A stretch of DNA of 64,000 nt from Gammaproteobacteria bacterium 45_16_T64 (GCA_002162955.1 MABD01000041.1:1-64000); one strand, 5' to 3'; positions 8,951 through 18,069 are shown, numbered from the stretch's first letter. Made by a program: numbers and translations. The notes: generated by a model not told the origin, from the letters alone.

Positions 8951-10762
8951 ATGATTAAATATCACTATATGTTGATGACGGCTTTGGCTGTAATGCTGGT
9001 TGGTTGCGGCGGTGAGGCCATTCCCGAATCCAAACAATTAGGCTCCCCACGCGATTGGAATAATGATGATGTGGATGCTGTCGTCTCCACCACTCTAGAA
9101 AAAATTTATTCCCCATTAAGCGGTATCGCCGCAGCAGCCCCCGACGTCTGCGATAATATTCAGTTCTTACGTATGAAGCACCGCGATGCAACAGACGATG
9201 CCAGTGACGCCGATGCGGTCTTTTTGATGATGCCCGGTATCTTAGAAGGTGCCAATGCCTTCGAGTATATTGGCCGACAGATGGTCTACATAGCCGAGCA
9301 ACAATATGGGGAGCACATAGAAGTATGGGGCATTGATCGTCGTGCAAACTGCCTTGAAGATCTTTACGCGTTTAATTATGTTGAGCAGTTTGTAGTAACC
9401 CCTGAAGAAGCTGAAGAGGTGTTACTGGGGTATTACTTTAAAGGACAACCGCATAACAATAAGACCTTCGAGGGTTTCTTAACATCCGAGCAACTGCCCT
9501 ATTTAGAAGAATTTGGTATGGCATTGGCCACCGAAGATATGTTCACCATCATGGAAACTATGATGCCGGACCAAACCGATAGACAAGCAAAACTATTTGT
9601 CGGAGGGCATTCCCTTGGCGGTATACATACCTCCGTTTTTCTCGCATGGGATAAAGATGGTGACCCAACCACAACAGAGGATGCAGGCTATGCCAATACC
9701 GCAGGGGCTTTTGCACTGGATTCAATCTTAACGCCGTTAAATGATATTCCCAACTACATTGCATCCCTGATTCCTTTTCACCTGGGTAAACTTGGCTTAC
9801 CCATCGTCAATCTAGGAACCAAAGCGGCCTACCATGGTGCGGTAAAAGGCATTGCCAGCAATAAGGTGCCACGCACAACCACGTTCGAGAATGGCTTCTC
9901 TTCCCGCGTACTGGCGCTACCAGAGGCCATTGCTGCATTAGCTGTCACAGGGCCGGATCTACCGAGTGTAGCACTGCAGAACTTCCCCCAAGAACCCGAT
10001 GTTAATTTCATTATGGATATGATGAACACCCGCAATTTCGACGACTTATTGCATGGCCCAGATCTACGGGAGTATCGCTATACGCAAGAATCCATGGTGG
10101 CTCTTTTTTTCGATGATAACTTCTCTACATTAGGGTTTTTAGGCACGAGTTTAGGGCATTTGAATGGAGGTCCGATGGCAGAAAAAGCGCCATTACTGAG
10201 CTTCCTAAATGACCTTCCGTTGCTCGGAAATTTTGTTGACGCCATTTACACCTCGAGACAACAACATATCGGCACCAACACTGACACCCTGTATAGCTGG
10301 GCAAACTTCGATGAGGTGGCCAGCCCTAGTGATCCCACCTATACCGATGTGTCGGGTCGATATGTATTTACCGATCACAGTACCGAAATGTCGGATATCA
10401 AGGATTTCACCCGCGCACTCTATGTGGGTGAAACCAACCTGACAGAATGGTATTTCCCGACCCGCATTATGATTGATTCTTTCTTTGGCATTCCCTTCCC
10501 TCATGCGACCGATGTAGGGTTAAAGGTCTATCATCGTAACGCCACACTTGCCGTTCCTAAGATAGAATTTATTGGTGGTGAAGGCGCTGTTAAGCCACTA
10601 CTCGACTTAGGGCTGATTTCTGATGTTGGTGCCCAACGGGTCATTTTAGAGGGTATGAATCACTTGGACCCAATGTTTGCCGTTGCCAATGCCTCTTCTC
10701 ATTACCACAACCCAGTCATCAACACCCTATTACAGTTCGCACGAGAGCATCGAACCCAATAG
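8951..10762 (+). CDS. Lipoprotein alpha/beta hydrolase, about 603 residues
   Basis: A secreted lipoprotein with an esterase/lipase-type fold. The ATG at 8951 (GAGG five bases upstream) gives a clean lipoprotein signal, with lipobox LVGC and modified Cys19; the longer frame from 8888 would bury it. The nucleophile elbow is GGHSLGG with Ser at about residue 221, and a late His in GMNHLDPMF is a candidate catalytic residue. A large insertion (residues about 240-520) separates them, which could form a lid. The substrate is unknown; the surroundings suggest an ester or lipid. It is divergent from the AraC regulator, which may control it. Confidence 0.8.
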   Translation: MIKYHYMLMTALAVMLVGCGGEAIPESKQLGSPRDWNNDDVDAVVSTTLEKIYSPLSGIAAAAPDVCDNIQFLRMKHRDATDDASDADAVFLMMPGILEGANAFEYIGRQMVYIAEQQYGEHIEVWGIDRRANCLEDLYAFNYVEQFVVTPEEAEEVLLGYYFKGQPHNNKTFEGFLTSEQLPYLEEFGMALATEDMFTIMETMMPDQTDRQAKLFVGGHSLGGIHTSVFLAWDKDGDPTTTEDAGYANTAGAFALDSILTPLNDIPNYIASLIPFHLGKLGLPIVNLGTKAAYHGAVKGIASNKVPRTTTFENGFSSRVLALPEAIAALAVTGPDLPSVALQNFPQEPDVNFIMDMMNTRNFDDLLHGPDLREYRYTQESMVALFFDDNFSTLGFLGTSLGHLNGGPMAEKAPLLSFLNDLPLLGNFVDAIYTSRQQHIGTNTDTLYSWANFDEVASPSDPTYTDVSGRYVFTDHSTEMSDIKDFTRALYVGETNLTEWYFPTRIMIDSFFGIPFPHATDVGLKVYHRNATLAVPKIEFIGGEGAVKPLLDLGLISDVGAQRVILEGMNHLDPMFAVANASSHYHNPVINTLLQFAREHRTQ

Positions 10763-10778
10763 ACTGCCAGAACACCAT

Positions 10779-10818
10779 AAAAAAAGGGCCTAGGGGGATT
10801 ACTCCTCTGCAGGCCCTT
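10779..10818 (-). terminator. Terminator of the DUF2986 gene
   Basis: Read on the minus strand, an 8-bp stem (10811-10818 with 10784-10791, aagggcct) is followed by seven T residues (10785 to 10779). The upstream arm lies inside the last codons of the DUF2986 gene, so the coding end doubles as terminator. Read on the plus strand it also follows the hydrolase stop. Confidence 0.7.
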
Positions 10819-10942
10819 GAACATCGAGCTTGGCTCGATCGGCTTTGGAAATATAAGGGGGTTTACTGTGTGGCTTCTTCTTATCGCTCGCCTTTTTAGC
10901 CCGCTTTACCAAACTTTCTTTGACTTTCTTCTTTCTGCTCAT
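10799..10942 (-). CDS. DUF2986 small basic protein
   Basis: A 47-residue, strongly basic protein beginning MSRKKKVKESLVKRAKKAS and containing the KPPYISKADRAKLD signature of DUF2986, a family of small gammaproteobacterial proteins of unknown function that start with M-x-RKKK. Nearly half of the first 25 residues are Lys or Arg, so nucleic-acid binding is conceivable but not shown. It has no obvious ribosome site. It sits between the lipoprotein hydrolase and a minus-strand hydrolase gene and has its own terminator. Confidence 0.8.
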   Translation of the reverse strand: MSRKKKVKESLVKRAKKASDKKKPHSKPPYISKADRAKLDVQGPAEE

Positions 10943-10996
10943 TGTCGTCTACCGCTATTATCAGATGCCCTATTGTAGCACCTAACGTACAATGAA

Positions 10997-11962
10997 CTAC
11001 AAACCCGCAGCATCCAATATGTAGTTAGGTTTCTCCAGCGAGATAAAGTGATTAGTACCTTTGGTCTCCACCACATTCACTCGGCTAGACATATTGGCAC
11101 TCGCGATCATCGCCCGGCGGCTCAACACGTGATCCCTTTCACCCACTACAACAGATATCTCCTCAAAATTCTCATACAGATCTTTTTGATTACGCCCCTG
11201 CCATTCAATAATATTATGAATGTTCTTAAGCGCAATTTGATAATTTTTAGGCGCACAAAATAATCCCCGTATCAGTTCAGTTTTCAGTGCCGAGGGAGGC
11301 TTCATCATTGGCATTTTATTCAGCGCTGCATTAGAAATATTGCGATTATGGGAAAAGACTAGTGGCATAAAATATGCGCCCACACGCTTGAAGTTCTTTT
11401 CTCCCCCGCCAGAGAGACGGCCTTGAGGAAGGGCTGGTGCTTCTAGCACAACTTTTGCATTTTTCACCAAACCAGGCTCCTGCTTGCCCAATTCAAGCAT
11501 TACGGCACCACCACGGGAATGTCCGTGAAAGATAAGGTTATCCGTTGTCGCCAGATGCTTAACCGCGCACGCGACTATATGAGCATCATATTCAATCGTA
11601 GACGTTGGATAAGGATTGTTATCTCCCCAATCCACGCTTTTTGCATGGGTAGTGGCAAAGGGCAAATGATAATCCGCGCTGTTCACTAAGATCAGCTCAA
11701 CATCCGCCTCTTTATAGAGTTCAAGAAAGTATCGCATGTCTTCGAGAAAGCCAGGCATACACACCACCGTTTGCACCGGTCCTGCCTTAGCATCTAGATC
11801 CATACGACGTTTCGCCACACCGCCTCGGCCTACATGAAAGACCTCACCATCAAAAGACACCACATTCACCCGCGCGAGATCCCTATGAGTGACATGGTTT
11901 CGGTATAGGTGAAACCCTAACGCTAGCAACACAAAAAACGATACCAAATAGAACATACCCAT
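10997..11962 (-). CDS. Membrane-anchored alpha/beta hydrolase
   Basis: An N-terminal hydrophobic segment (residues 3-19, FYLVSFFVLLALGFHLY) probably anchors the protein. The hydrolase domain has the nucleophile elbow GHSRGG (Ser near residue 149), a likely acid in GERDHVL and a His in GTNHFISLEKP near the end, so a complete Ser-Asp-His triad can be proposed. The substrate is unknown. It lies 25 bp downstream of the SDR gene on the same strand, so the two are probably one operon acting on one compound. The ATG at 11956 is an alternative start. Confidence 0.8.
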   Translation of the reverse strand: MGMFYLVSFFVLLALGFHLYRNHVTHRDLARVNVVSFDGEVFHVGRGGVAKRRMDLDAKAGPVQTVVCMPGFLEDMRYFLELYKEADVELILVNSADYHLPFATTHAKSVDWGDNNPYPTSTIEYDAHIVACAVKHLATTDNLIFHGHSRGGAVMLELGKQEPGLVKNAKVVLEAPALPQGRLSGGGEKNFKRVGAYFMPLVFSHNRNISNAALNKMPMMKPPSALKTELIRGLFCAPKNYQIALKNIHNIIEWQGRNQKDLYENFEEISVVVGERDHVLSRRAMIASANMSSRVNVVETKGTNHFISLEKPNYILDAAGL

Positions 11963-11987
11963 CCCCCAATTTATATATAAAAACTAC

Positions 11988-12800
11988 TTACTTCATCGCG
12001 ACTTGTCCAACGTAATCAGAAAAGCGCTGTGGAAATAAACGGGTTAGGAAGTCCATTACCACCGCATCCTTGCCCACAAGTATACGCTTCTTATCTTTTT
12101 GGATACCCCGAACAATCAATGCTGCTGTTCGTTCTGAGGTAGTTCCGGCAACCCGATCAAACCGAGACGCCAAACGTCGCGCGCCATCATTTTCAGCCGC
12201 GGCCCCCAGCACGCGACTGTTTCTAGCGATATTGGTTTTGATTCCCCCTGGGTGTACCGACATCACCTTTACAGAGCTCCCACGCAGTTCTTGTATCAAC
12301 GTTTGGTTCAGCGCTTTTACTGCATGCTTTGCGCAGTTGTAAGGGCCATTATTGGGAAACGGCACAAAACCATTCACACTGGAAATATTTACAATATGGC
12401 CTTCATTCTGCTGTTTAAGGTACGGTAAAAATGCTTTGGTGCCATGCAATACACCGTAAAAACAGATATTAAATACCCAATCGAAATCCTCTAATGTAAT
12501 CTCTTCAATCGACGCAACCGAAGCCACCCCCGCGTTATTGATAACGATATCCACACAACCATGAAGATTAACCACATCATCCGCCCATTGGTAAATACTT
12601 TCAGGGTGGGATACATCGACACGGTGCGAAGACACCACTATCTCTTTCGGTAATCCGGCAATAGTCTCGGCCAACCCACTTTCATCAACATCCGATAGTG
12701 CTAACACGCAACCATGACGTGACAACTCCTGGGCCAATGCACGGCCAATACCTGAGGCTGCTCCTGTAATTGCAACAACTTTGTTATAGAGATCTTTCAT
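11988..12800 (-). CDS. Short-chain dehydrogenase/reductase (SDR)
   Basis: A classical SDR oxidoreductase: cofactor motif TGAASGIG, NNAG, the catalytic Ser in NISSVNG and the YNCAK (YxxxK) active site are present. An Asp (ALSDVD) at the end of the second strand suggests NAD rather than NADP. The C-terminal extension of about 60 residues (RLASRFDRVAG...FPQRFSDYVG) is typical of SDRs found with flavin monooxygenases in lipid catabolism. The ATG at 12800 has AAAGG upstream; the longer frame to 12842 has none. First gene of the SDR-hydrolase operon, divergent from a monooxygenase-HMG-CoA reductase pair. Confidence 0.88.
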   Translation of the reverse strand: MKDLYNKVVAITGAASGIGRALAQELSRHGCVLALSDVDESGLAETIAGLPKEIVVSSHRVDVSHPESIYQWADDVVNLHGCVDIVINNAGVASVASIEEITLEDFDWVFNICFYGVLHGTKAFLPYLKQQNEGHIVNISSVNGFVPFPNNGPYNCAKHAVKALNQTLIQELRGSSVKVMSVHPGGIKTNIARNSRVLGAAAENDGARRLASRFDRVAGTTSERTAALIVRGIQKDKKRILVGKDAVVMDFLTRLFPQRFSDYVGQVAMK

Positions 12801-13038
12801 ATCACTACCTTTACTGAGCGTTATTAAATACTCTTTATGCATCCATTCTAGGAATCACACGCAACAAATCCCTACATTGATTGCCATTAAATAGACCTTA
12901 CTCGCCAACACAACCAAACGACCTCACATTGGCGGATAGAGTACATAGTTTGGCAACGTGGGTAGGGACACCAATACACGAGATTTTTATGCTCGATAGC
13001 CCACATATGAACGACACTAGCAGAATAGGAGCCGCAGT

Positions 13039-14538
13039 ATGAACGCAAGCACCTTGTCACAATTGGACTATGAGATCGTTATCGTTGGAGCCGGCATTAG
13101 CGGTATTGGCACAGCCATTAAGCTGAAGGAGAACGGTATGAACTCCTTTGTTCTTCTCGAAAAAGAAGGTGAGTTGGGTGGCACCTGGCGAGATAACAAA
13201 TACCCTGGGGTTGCCGTTGATATTCCCTCTTCCTCCTATTCTTTTTCATTTGAACTCAACCCGAATTGGTCGCGCGTTTTTGCCCCCGGGCAAGAAATAC
13301 AGGAATATGTTCAGCACTGTGCAGAAAAATACTGCATTAAACAACATATTCGATACCATTCTCGCGTTGAAAAAACCGATTTTTCTAACCGCGATAATAC
13401 GTGGACAACGTTTTTTAGCGATGGTTCTCAGCTACGATCTCGTTATATTATCTCTGCCACTGGCGTATTGAATCAGCCTGTACTCCCCAACATTAGCGGT
13501 ATAGAGAAGTTTAAAGGTGATGCCTTTCATACTGCCCGTTGGAATGATAGCTGCGACCTAAACGATAAACGTGTCGCTATCATTGGCACAGGTGCCAGCG
13601 CGGTACAGGTAATACCCTCCATCGCGTCGAGCGTTGGTAAGCTCTCAGTTTTTCAACGCACGCCAATTTGGGTCTCCCGAAAAAGAGACACTAAGATTCG
13701 TCAAGAATACAAAGATAAATTTAGTCAGTATCCACTTTATCAACGCTACTTTCGTATGCGCTCAGAGATATTTATGGAGGCAGCGGCATTCACCACGGTC
13801 AATCACAAACGTATGCCTTGGCTTACCAATGCAGTAGAAGATCATTGTCGAGGCTTCTTAAAAAAGGAAGTACAAGATCCCGCCATTAGAGATCAGTTAA
13901 CACCACACTATGGGTTTGGCTGTAAACGACCTGCAGTATCAAATGACTACCTGAAAACATTTAATCGGGATAACGTAGACCTGATTACTGAGGGTATTCA
14001 AGAAATCACAGACACAGGCGTTATCACCAATGACGGTATTTGTCATGAGGTCGATATAATAATTTGGGCCACTGGGTTTAAAACTCAAGAAATTGGCAAT
14101 GCCCCAAGCTTTGAAGTCTATGGCCTCGATGGATTAGAGCTAGGCCAATACTGGCACCTTAACCGATACCAAGCCTACTTTGGTGTGTCAGTCCCAAAAT
14201 TTCCCAATTACTTTTTGACTTACGGGCCATACTCCGGGGGATTAAATTGGTTTTCAATGCTGGAAGACAATGTTAAATATATTATTCGCTGCCTTAAAAA
14301 AGCAGAAAAGAAAAATAAGACCTATATTGAAGTCAAACAAAAAGCCCATGATCGTTATTTTCGATCTATGGTAAAACGATCCAACGGCACCGTCTTTAAA
14401 GATAATGCCTGTATAGAAGCAAACAGCTATTATCTTGATCGTCATGGAGATGCATCGTCACCTTCACCCTATACGCCCGCTCAACGCTGGTTTCGGGTAA
14501 GAACGTCACGATTATCGGCGTATCAATTTAGTACCTAA
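13039..14538 (+). CDS. Flavin-binding Baeyer-Villiger-type monooxygenase
   Basis: An FAD- and NADPH-dependent monooxygenase. Two dinucleotide folds are seen: GAGISGIG at residues 17-24 for FAD and GTGASA at 183-188 for NADPH. Between them lies the Baeyer-Villiger fingerprint FxGxxxHxxxW as FKGDAFHTARW (158-168). GTWRDNKYPGVAVD is the usual FAD-contact segment. Length (499) is typical. It should insert oxygen next to a carbonyl (ketone to ester) or oxidise a heteroatom; the substrate is not evident. AGGAG lies seven bases before the ATG. The HMG-CoA reductase gene follows after 25 bp, so the two are likely co-transcribed. Confidence 0.88.
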   Translation: MNASTLSQLDYEIVIVGAGISGIGTAIKLKENGMNSFVLLEKEGELGGTWRDNKYPGVAVDIPSSSYSFSFELNPNWSRVFAPGQEIQEYVQHCAEKYCIKQHIRYHSRVEKTDFSNRDNTWTTFFSDGSQLRSRYIISATGVLNQPVLPNISGIEKFKGDAFHTARWNDSCDLNDKRVAIIGTGASAVQVIPSIASSVGKLSVFQRTPIWVSRKRDTKIRQEYKDKFSQYPLYQRYFRMRSEIFMEAAAFTTVNHKRMPWLTNAVEDHCRGFLKKEVQDPAIRDQLTPHYGFGCKRPAVSNDYLKTFNRDNVDLITEGIQEITDTGVITNDGICHEVDIIIWATGFKTQEIGNAPSFEVYGLDGLELGQYWHLNRYQAYFGVSVPKFPNYFLTYGPYSGGLNWFSMLEDNVKYIIRCLKKAEKKNKTYIEVKQKAHDRYFRSMVKRSNGTVFKDNACIEANSYYLDRHGDASSPSPYTPAQRWFRVRTSRLSAYQFST

Positions 14539-14563
14539 AGTATAAATCCCAGGAGACTCAGCA

Positions 14564-15772
14564 ATGACTGATCAAGAAAATTCAACTCCGGCGCTACCTA
14601 TACCAAGAGATAAGAATAATGATTACACAGAAGAACAAGCCCAACGGCGCCGAACTTTTCTCGTGCAACAACGTGACGCTTCGCTAAATCATATCTCCAG
14701 CTATTCCATTGACCCCGCCTCTACCGCTGGCAATATCGAGAATTTTATCGGTGCAGCACAAGTGCCAATTGGTCTTGCGGGTCCACTACAAATAAACGGC
14801 GAGCATGCCCAAGGCGAATTTTACGTCCCCATGGCCACCACAGAAGGTACCTTGGTAGCCAGCTATAGCAGAGGTATGCGGTTACTGCGAGAAGCCGGTG
14901 GTGTCAAAGTCTCTGTGGTAGATGATGCCATGCAACGAGCTCCGGTATTTATTTTCCAGGACGCCCGCCAAGCACGGGACTTTGGCCTGTGGATAGAAGA
15001 TAACTTTTCTACCATCAAGGAAAAATCCGAGCAAACCACCCGCTCTGGTGCGCTGAGAAATATCGAACAATATGCCGCCGCGAGAATGCGTTACCTGCGC
15101 TTTAATTTTACCACTGGCGACGCCGCTGGGCAGAACATGGTAGGCAAAGCAACGTCCGCCGCCTGTGAATGGATTGCATCAGAGTACCCCAGTGCATTCC
15201 CTGAGGGTGGGTTGCAACGCTATATGCTCTCTGGCGCAATGGATACCGACAAGAAACACTCGCAACTCAACACCTTACACACCCGCGGTAAACGTGTGAT
15301 CGCAGAGGCCATTATTCCAGATAATGTCATGCGTTCAGTGTTAGGTATCCCTACAGAGATGATTTATAAAATGCGCCAAATTTCCCATGTGGGCAGTTTT
15401 ATGGCGGGCTCAATCAATACCGGTGTGCATTCACCCAACGCACTGGCCGCATTATTTATTGCCTGCGGTCAAGACGCGGCGAATGTGGCGGAATCCTCTG
15501 CCGCTATTTCTTATGCCGACCTCGATGCTGATGGCAACTACTACGTATCCATCACCATACCCTCCCTTATCGTCGCGACCTATGGTGGGGGTACCGGTTT
15601 AGGCACGCAAAAAGAATGCCTAGAGCTGATGGATTGTTATGGCCAGGGCAAGGTCAATAAATTTGCCGAAATTGTTGCAGGTACCGTACTCGCGGGAGAC
15701 CTGTCGCTAAGTGGTGCCATTTTGGCAGGCGATTGGGTCACTAGCCATGACCAATTAGGTCGCAATCGCTAG
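14564..15772 (+). CDS. Hydroxymethylglutaryl-CoA reductase, class I-like
   Basis: Reduces HMG-CoA to mevalonate with NAD(P)H (or the reverse). Catalytic residues are all in place: Glu94 (TTEGTLVAS), the DKK lysine (229-231), Asp304 (GQDAANV) and His395 (TSHDQ) near the C-terminus. ENFIGAAQVPIGLAGPL, GDAAGQNMVGKAT and GGGTGLGTQ are family motifs. The late His context and the DKK/GDAAGQNM pattern look closer to class I than class II. No other mevalonate-pathway gene is in the window, and most gammaproteobacteria make isoprenoids by the MEP route, so its role is open. AGGAGA lies seven bases upstream of the ATG. Confidence 0.88.
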   Translation: MTDQENSTPALPIPRDKNNDYTEEQAQRRRTFLVQQRDASLNHISSYSIDPASTAGNIENFIGAAQVPIGLAGPLQINGEHAQGEFYVPMATTEGTLVASYSRGMRLLREAGGVKVSVVDDAMQRAPVFIFQDARQARDFGLWIEDNFSTIKEKSEQTTRSGALRNIEQYAAARMRYLRFNFTTGDAAGQNMVGKATSAACEWIASEYPSAFPEGGLQRYMLSGAMDTDKKHSQLNTLHTRGKRVIAEAIIPDNVMRSVLGIPTEMIYKMRQISHVGSFMAGSINTGVHSPNALAALFIACGQDAANVAESSAAISYADLDADGNYYVSITIPSLIVATYGGGTGLGTQKECLELMDCYGQGKVNKFAEIVAGTVLAGDLSLSGAILAGDWVTSHDQLGRNR

Positions 15773-15806
15773 CAGCCTTAAGACTTCCTTAAGCTTTTAT
15801 CGGTAG

Positions 15807-15833
15807 CCTATCTCTACTCCCCTCAGAGATAGG
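15807..15833 (+). promoter_or_regulatory. Stem-loop covering the ribosome site of the TlpA-like gene
   Basis: A perfect 9-bp stem (15807-15815 with 15825-15833, cctatctct) has a 9-base loop. Its 3' arm contains the AGG that would serve as ribosome site, ending seven bases before the ATG at 15841. It could act as a terminator remnant for the HMG-CoA reductase transcript or as a translation-limiting hairpin. Confidence 0.4.
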
Positions 15834-15840
15834 TTCTACC

Positions 15841-16305
15841 ATGAAACACATCGCCAGTATCCTATGCAGTCTTTGTATTTTTTTTAGCGCTTCCACCGCA
15901 CAGGCAGACCCGCTGAACCTCGCCCAGTACCAAGGCAAGCAAGCGGTCTATCTCGATTTTTGGGCCTCATGGTGTGTACCTTGTAGAGAGTCCTTTCCCT
16001 GGTTAAACCTAATGCAATCGCGTTATGGCAGTCGTGGATTAAAGATCATTGCCGTCAATCTGGATAATGATCCCGATGCCGCCAGCGATTTTCTCGCTGA
16101 ATACCCCGCCTACTTTGATATCGTATTTGATCCCAACGGCGAACTCGCCAGTCGCTATGACATTCAGGGAATGCCCAGTTCCGTACTCATCGATAAACAG
16201 GGAAACATATTTAGACAACATGTGGGGTTTCATGGTGATAAATCAGCATTCTACGAAGACATTATTAAACGCCTATTAAGTGAGGGCTACGCAGATGCAT
16301 TATAA
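15841..16305 (+). CDS. TlpA-like periplasmic thioredoxin-fold protein
   Basis: A 154-residue protein with an N-terminal signal peptide (cleavage probably after AQA at about residue 22) and a thioredoxin fold with the active site WCVPC near residues 43-47. FDPNGELASRYDIQGMPSSVLIDKQG contains the cis-Pro loop (GMPS). It probably reduces or exchanges disulfides of exported proteins. It is the first gene of a TlpA-DUF4266-DUF3570 operon: its stop overlaps the start of the next gene by 11 bp. Confidence 0.88.
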   Translation: MKHIASILCSLCIFFSASTAQADPLNLAQYQGKQAVYLDFWASWCVPCRESFPWLNLMQSRYGSRGLKIIAVNLDNDPDAASDFLAEYPAYFDIVFDPNGELASRYDIQGMPSSVLIDKQGNIFRQHVGFHGDKSAFYEDIIKRLLSEGYADAL

Positions 16306-16531
16306 ACGGCCCTTTGCGATCACCTGGTCCCTACTCCTATTTTTCATGCTGTCTCTTACTGCTTGTAGCTCCTTAGGGGTAAAACCCTGGGAGCGAGAAA
16401 TTCTAGCAAAACCGGACATGGCATTAGACGAAAACCATATGGATACCGCCTATGACGATCATATTTATTTCAGCAAGGAAGCTTCCAGCGGTGGACGTGT
16501 ATTTTCAGGAGGTGGATGCGGATGCAACTAA
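16295..16531 (+). CDS. DUF4266 lipoprotein
   Basis: A small lipoprotein with a lipobox LTAC, then the DUF4266 signature VKPWEREILAKPDMALD, HIYFSKEASSGG and a C-terminal GGGCGCN. The family is of unknown function and is regularly encoded between a TlpA-like thioredoxin and a DUF3570 outer-membrane protein. The ATG at 16295 has GAGGG eight bases upstream; it overlaps the tlpA-like gene by 11 bp and its own end overlaps the DUF3570 gene, pointing to coupled translation. The Cys-Gly-Cys tail could be a substrate of the thioredoxin-like neighbour (inference). Confidence 0.85.
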   Translation: MHYKRPFAITWSLLLFFMLSLTACSSLGVKPWEREILAKPDMALDENHMDTAYDDHIYFSKEASSGGRVFSGGGCGCN

Positions 16532-17751
16532 AACACAAACGCATACTCGATGTGATCGCGCTGTCGAGCCTATCACTGCTAAATGCATCTCATGTTAGCG
16601 CAGAAACACCAGCAACCAACGGCGACAAAGACTCCCCCTGGAAAATCGACACCGCCATTTTATATTACGACGAGCAAGATAGAGTCAACGCAGTAGAGCC
16701 GGTAATTAATATCAGTAAGGCATTTGGAGAGGACAGCATTTTTTCCGCCAGGCTGTCCTTTGATACCTTATCCGGCCCGTCACACAATGGTGCATCGGTA
16801 AGTAATGAGGTGCAAACGTTTACTAGCCCGTCTGGCGAAGAAACCTACGAAGTGGCTCCAGGTGACATTCCCTTAGACCCCAACTTTGAAGACCAACGCA
16901 CTGCCGCGAGCTTTCAACTGGAACACAAGCTTGGCCGCTTATCCACATTCGGTTATGGTGCAGCCTTTTCTACAGAAACAGACTATCAATCTGCCAGCCT
17001 TAATGGCAGTCTTGCGAGAGATTTCAATCAGCGTAACACCTCTCTTTCTGCTGGTATTTCGTTTACCCAAGATACCATTAGCCCTCGTGAAGGCGTTCCC
17101 GTCGCACTGTCGCGAATGTCCAACTTAGAAAGTAATGGCGACGAGAAAAAAACCACACTGGATCTTTTATTGGGTGCAACACAGGTCATCAGTCGCAATA
17201 CCCTCATGCAATTTAACTACGGCTTCGGACAATCCGATGGATACCATAATGATCCTTATAAAATTGTCTCTATCATTGATAGAAGCACCGACTCACCGGA
17301 AGATTATATCTTCGAAAACAGACCCGACTCTCGCACCAAACACAGCTTCTATTGGCGTACCAAGCACCAACTCAATGATGACATGATCGATGCCTCATGG
17401 CGCTTTATGAGTGATGATTGGGGTGTCGATTCCCATACCTTAGATCTTCGCTACCGTTGGAATTTTTCCGCCAATAGTTACTTGGAACCGCACTTTCGCT
17501 ATTACACACAATCCGCCGCCAATTTCTATCGCGAAGATATTAGTAGCACGGAGGTATTACCACAAGTGGTCTCTGCGGATTATCGTTTAGGGGGATTAGA
17601 AGCAACCACCGCGGGCATCAAGTGGGCCACAAAGTTAGACAAACAACATGAATTTAATATTCGCGTCGAACTCTATGAACAAAGTGGCGACACTGCGGCT
17701 GCGGATCTTAGTGCCTTGATTACTCAGCTCGGTTATACGTTTTATTTTTAG
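16522..17751 (+). CDS. DUF3570 outer-membrane beta-barrel protein
   Basis: A predicted outer-membrane barrel of about 410 residues with an N-terminal signal peptide (LSLLNASHVSA) and a terminal aromatic residue (YTFYF). DSPWKIDTAILYYDEQDRV, the alternating polar/hydrophobic strands, and NFEDQRTAASFQLEHK fit DUF3570. Its function is not known. In other genomes this operon commonly continues with an ApbE-type FAD:protein FMN transferase gene; here it stops, with no such gene in the window. Two starts are possible, 16516 (AGGAGG three bases upstream) and 16522 (nine bases); the second has better spacing. Confidence 0.85.
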   Translation: MQLKHKRILDVIALSSLSLLNASHVSAETPATNGDKDSPWKIDTAILYYDEQDRVNAVEPVINISKAFGEDSIFSARLSFDTLSGPSHNGASVSNEVQTFTSPSGEETYEVAPGDIPLDPNFEDQRTAASFQLEHKLGRLSTFGYGAAFSTETDYQSASLNGSLARDFNQRNTSLSAGISFTQDTISPREGVPVALSRMSNLESNGDEKKTTLDLLLGATQVISRNTLMQFNYGFGQSDGYHNDPYKIVSIIDRSTDSPEDYIFENRPDSRTKHSFYWRTKHQLNDDMIDASWRFMSDDWGVDSHTLDLRYRWNFSANSYLEPHFRYYTQSAANFYREDISSTEVLPQVVSADYRLGGLEATTAGIKWATKLDKQHEFNIRVELYEQSGDTAAADLSALITQLGYTFYF

Positions 17752-18069
17752 AGGTCATCCATACAAGGATCAGAGACGGCATACACTAAGCTTATAAGCG
17801 CCGACACAATTTATCCAATAGTCAACGTCAAGGAATCACTGGATCGTTATGCTTTCAACACTCACAAAACGGCAACTCACGTGAATCACTCGCCCCCTTC
17901 ATCCGATTAAATTTCAATCAAACGAAGGTCCCCAATGGACTTTAATACTCCCTGTAATTCGTTATTAGAGAACAATCTGTCGATATAATTTACACCGACT
18001 AATCATCACCATATATAAGATTTATATAATAACTTTATTATTCAACGATATACCCGGAGCTAGAGGAAT
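17752..18069. other. Intergenic region upstream of a PEP-CTERM gene
   Basis: No coding frame of note. The right half (from about 17960) is very AT-rich. I see no clear terminator for the DUF3570 operon. The sigma-54-like element is annotated separately just to the right. Confidence 0.4.
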
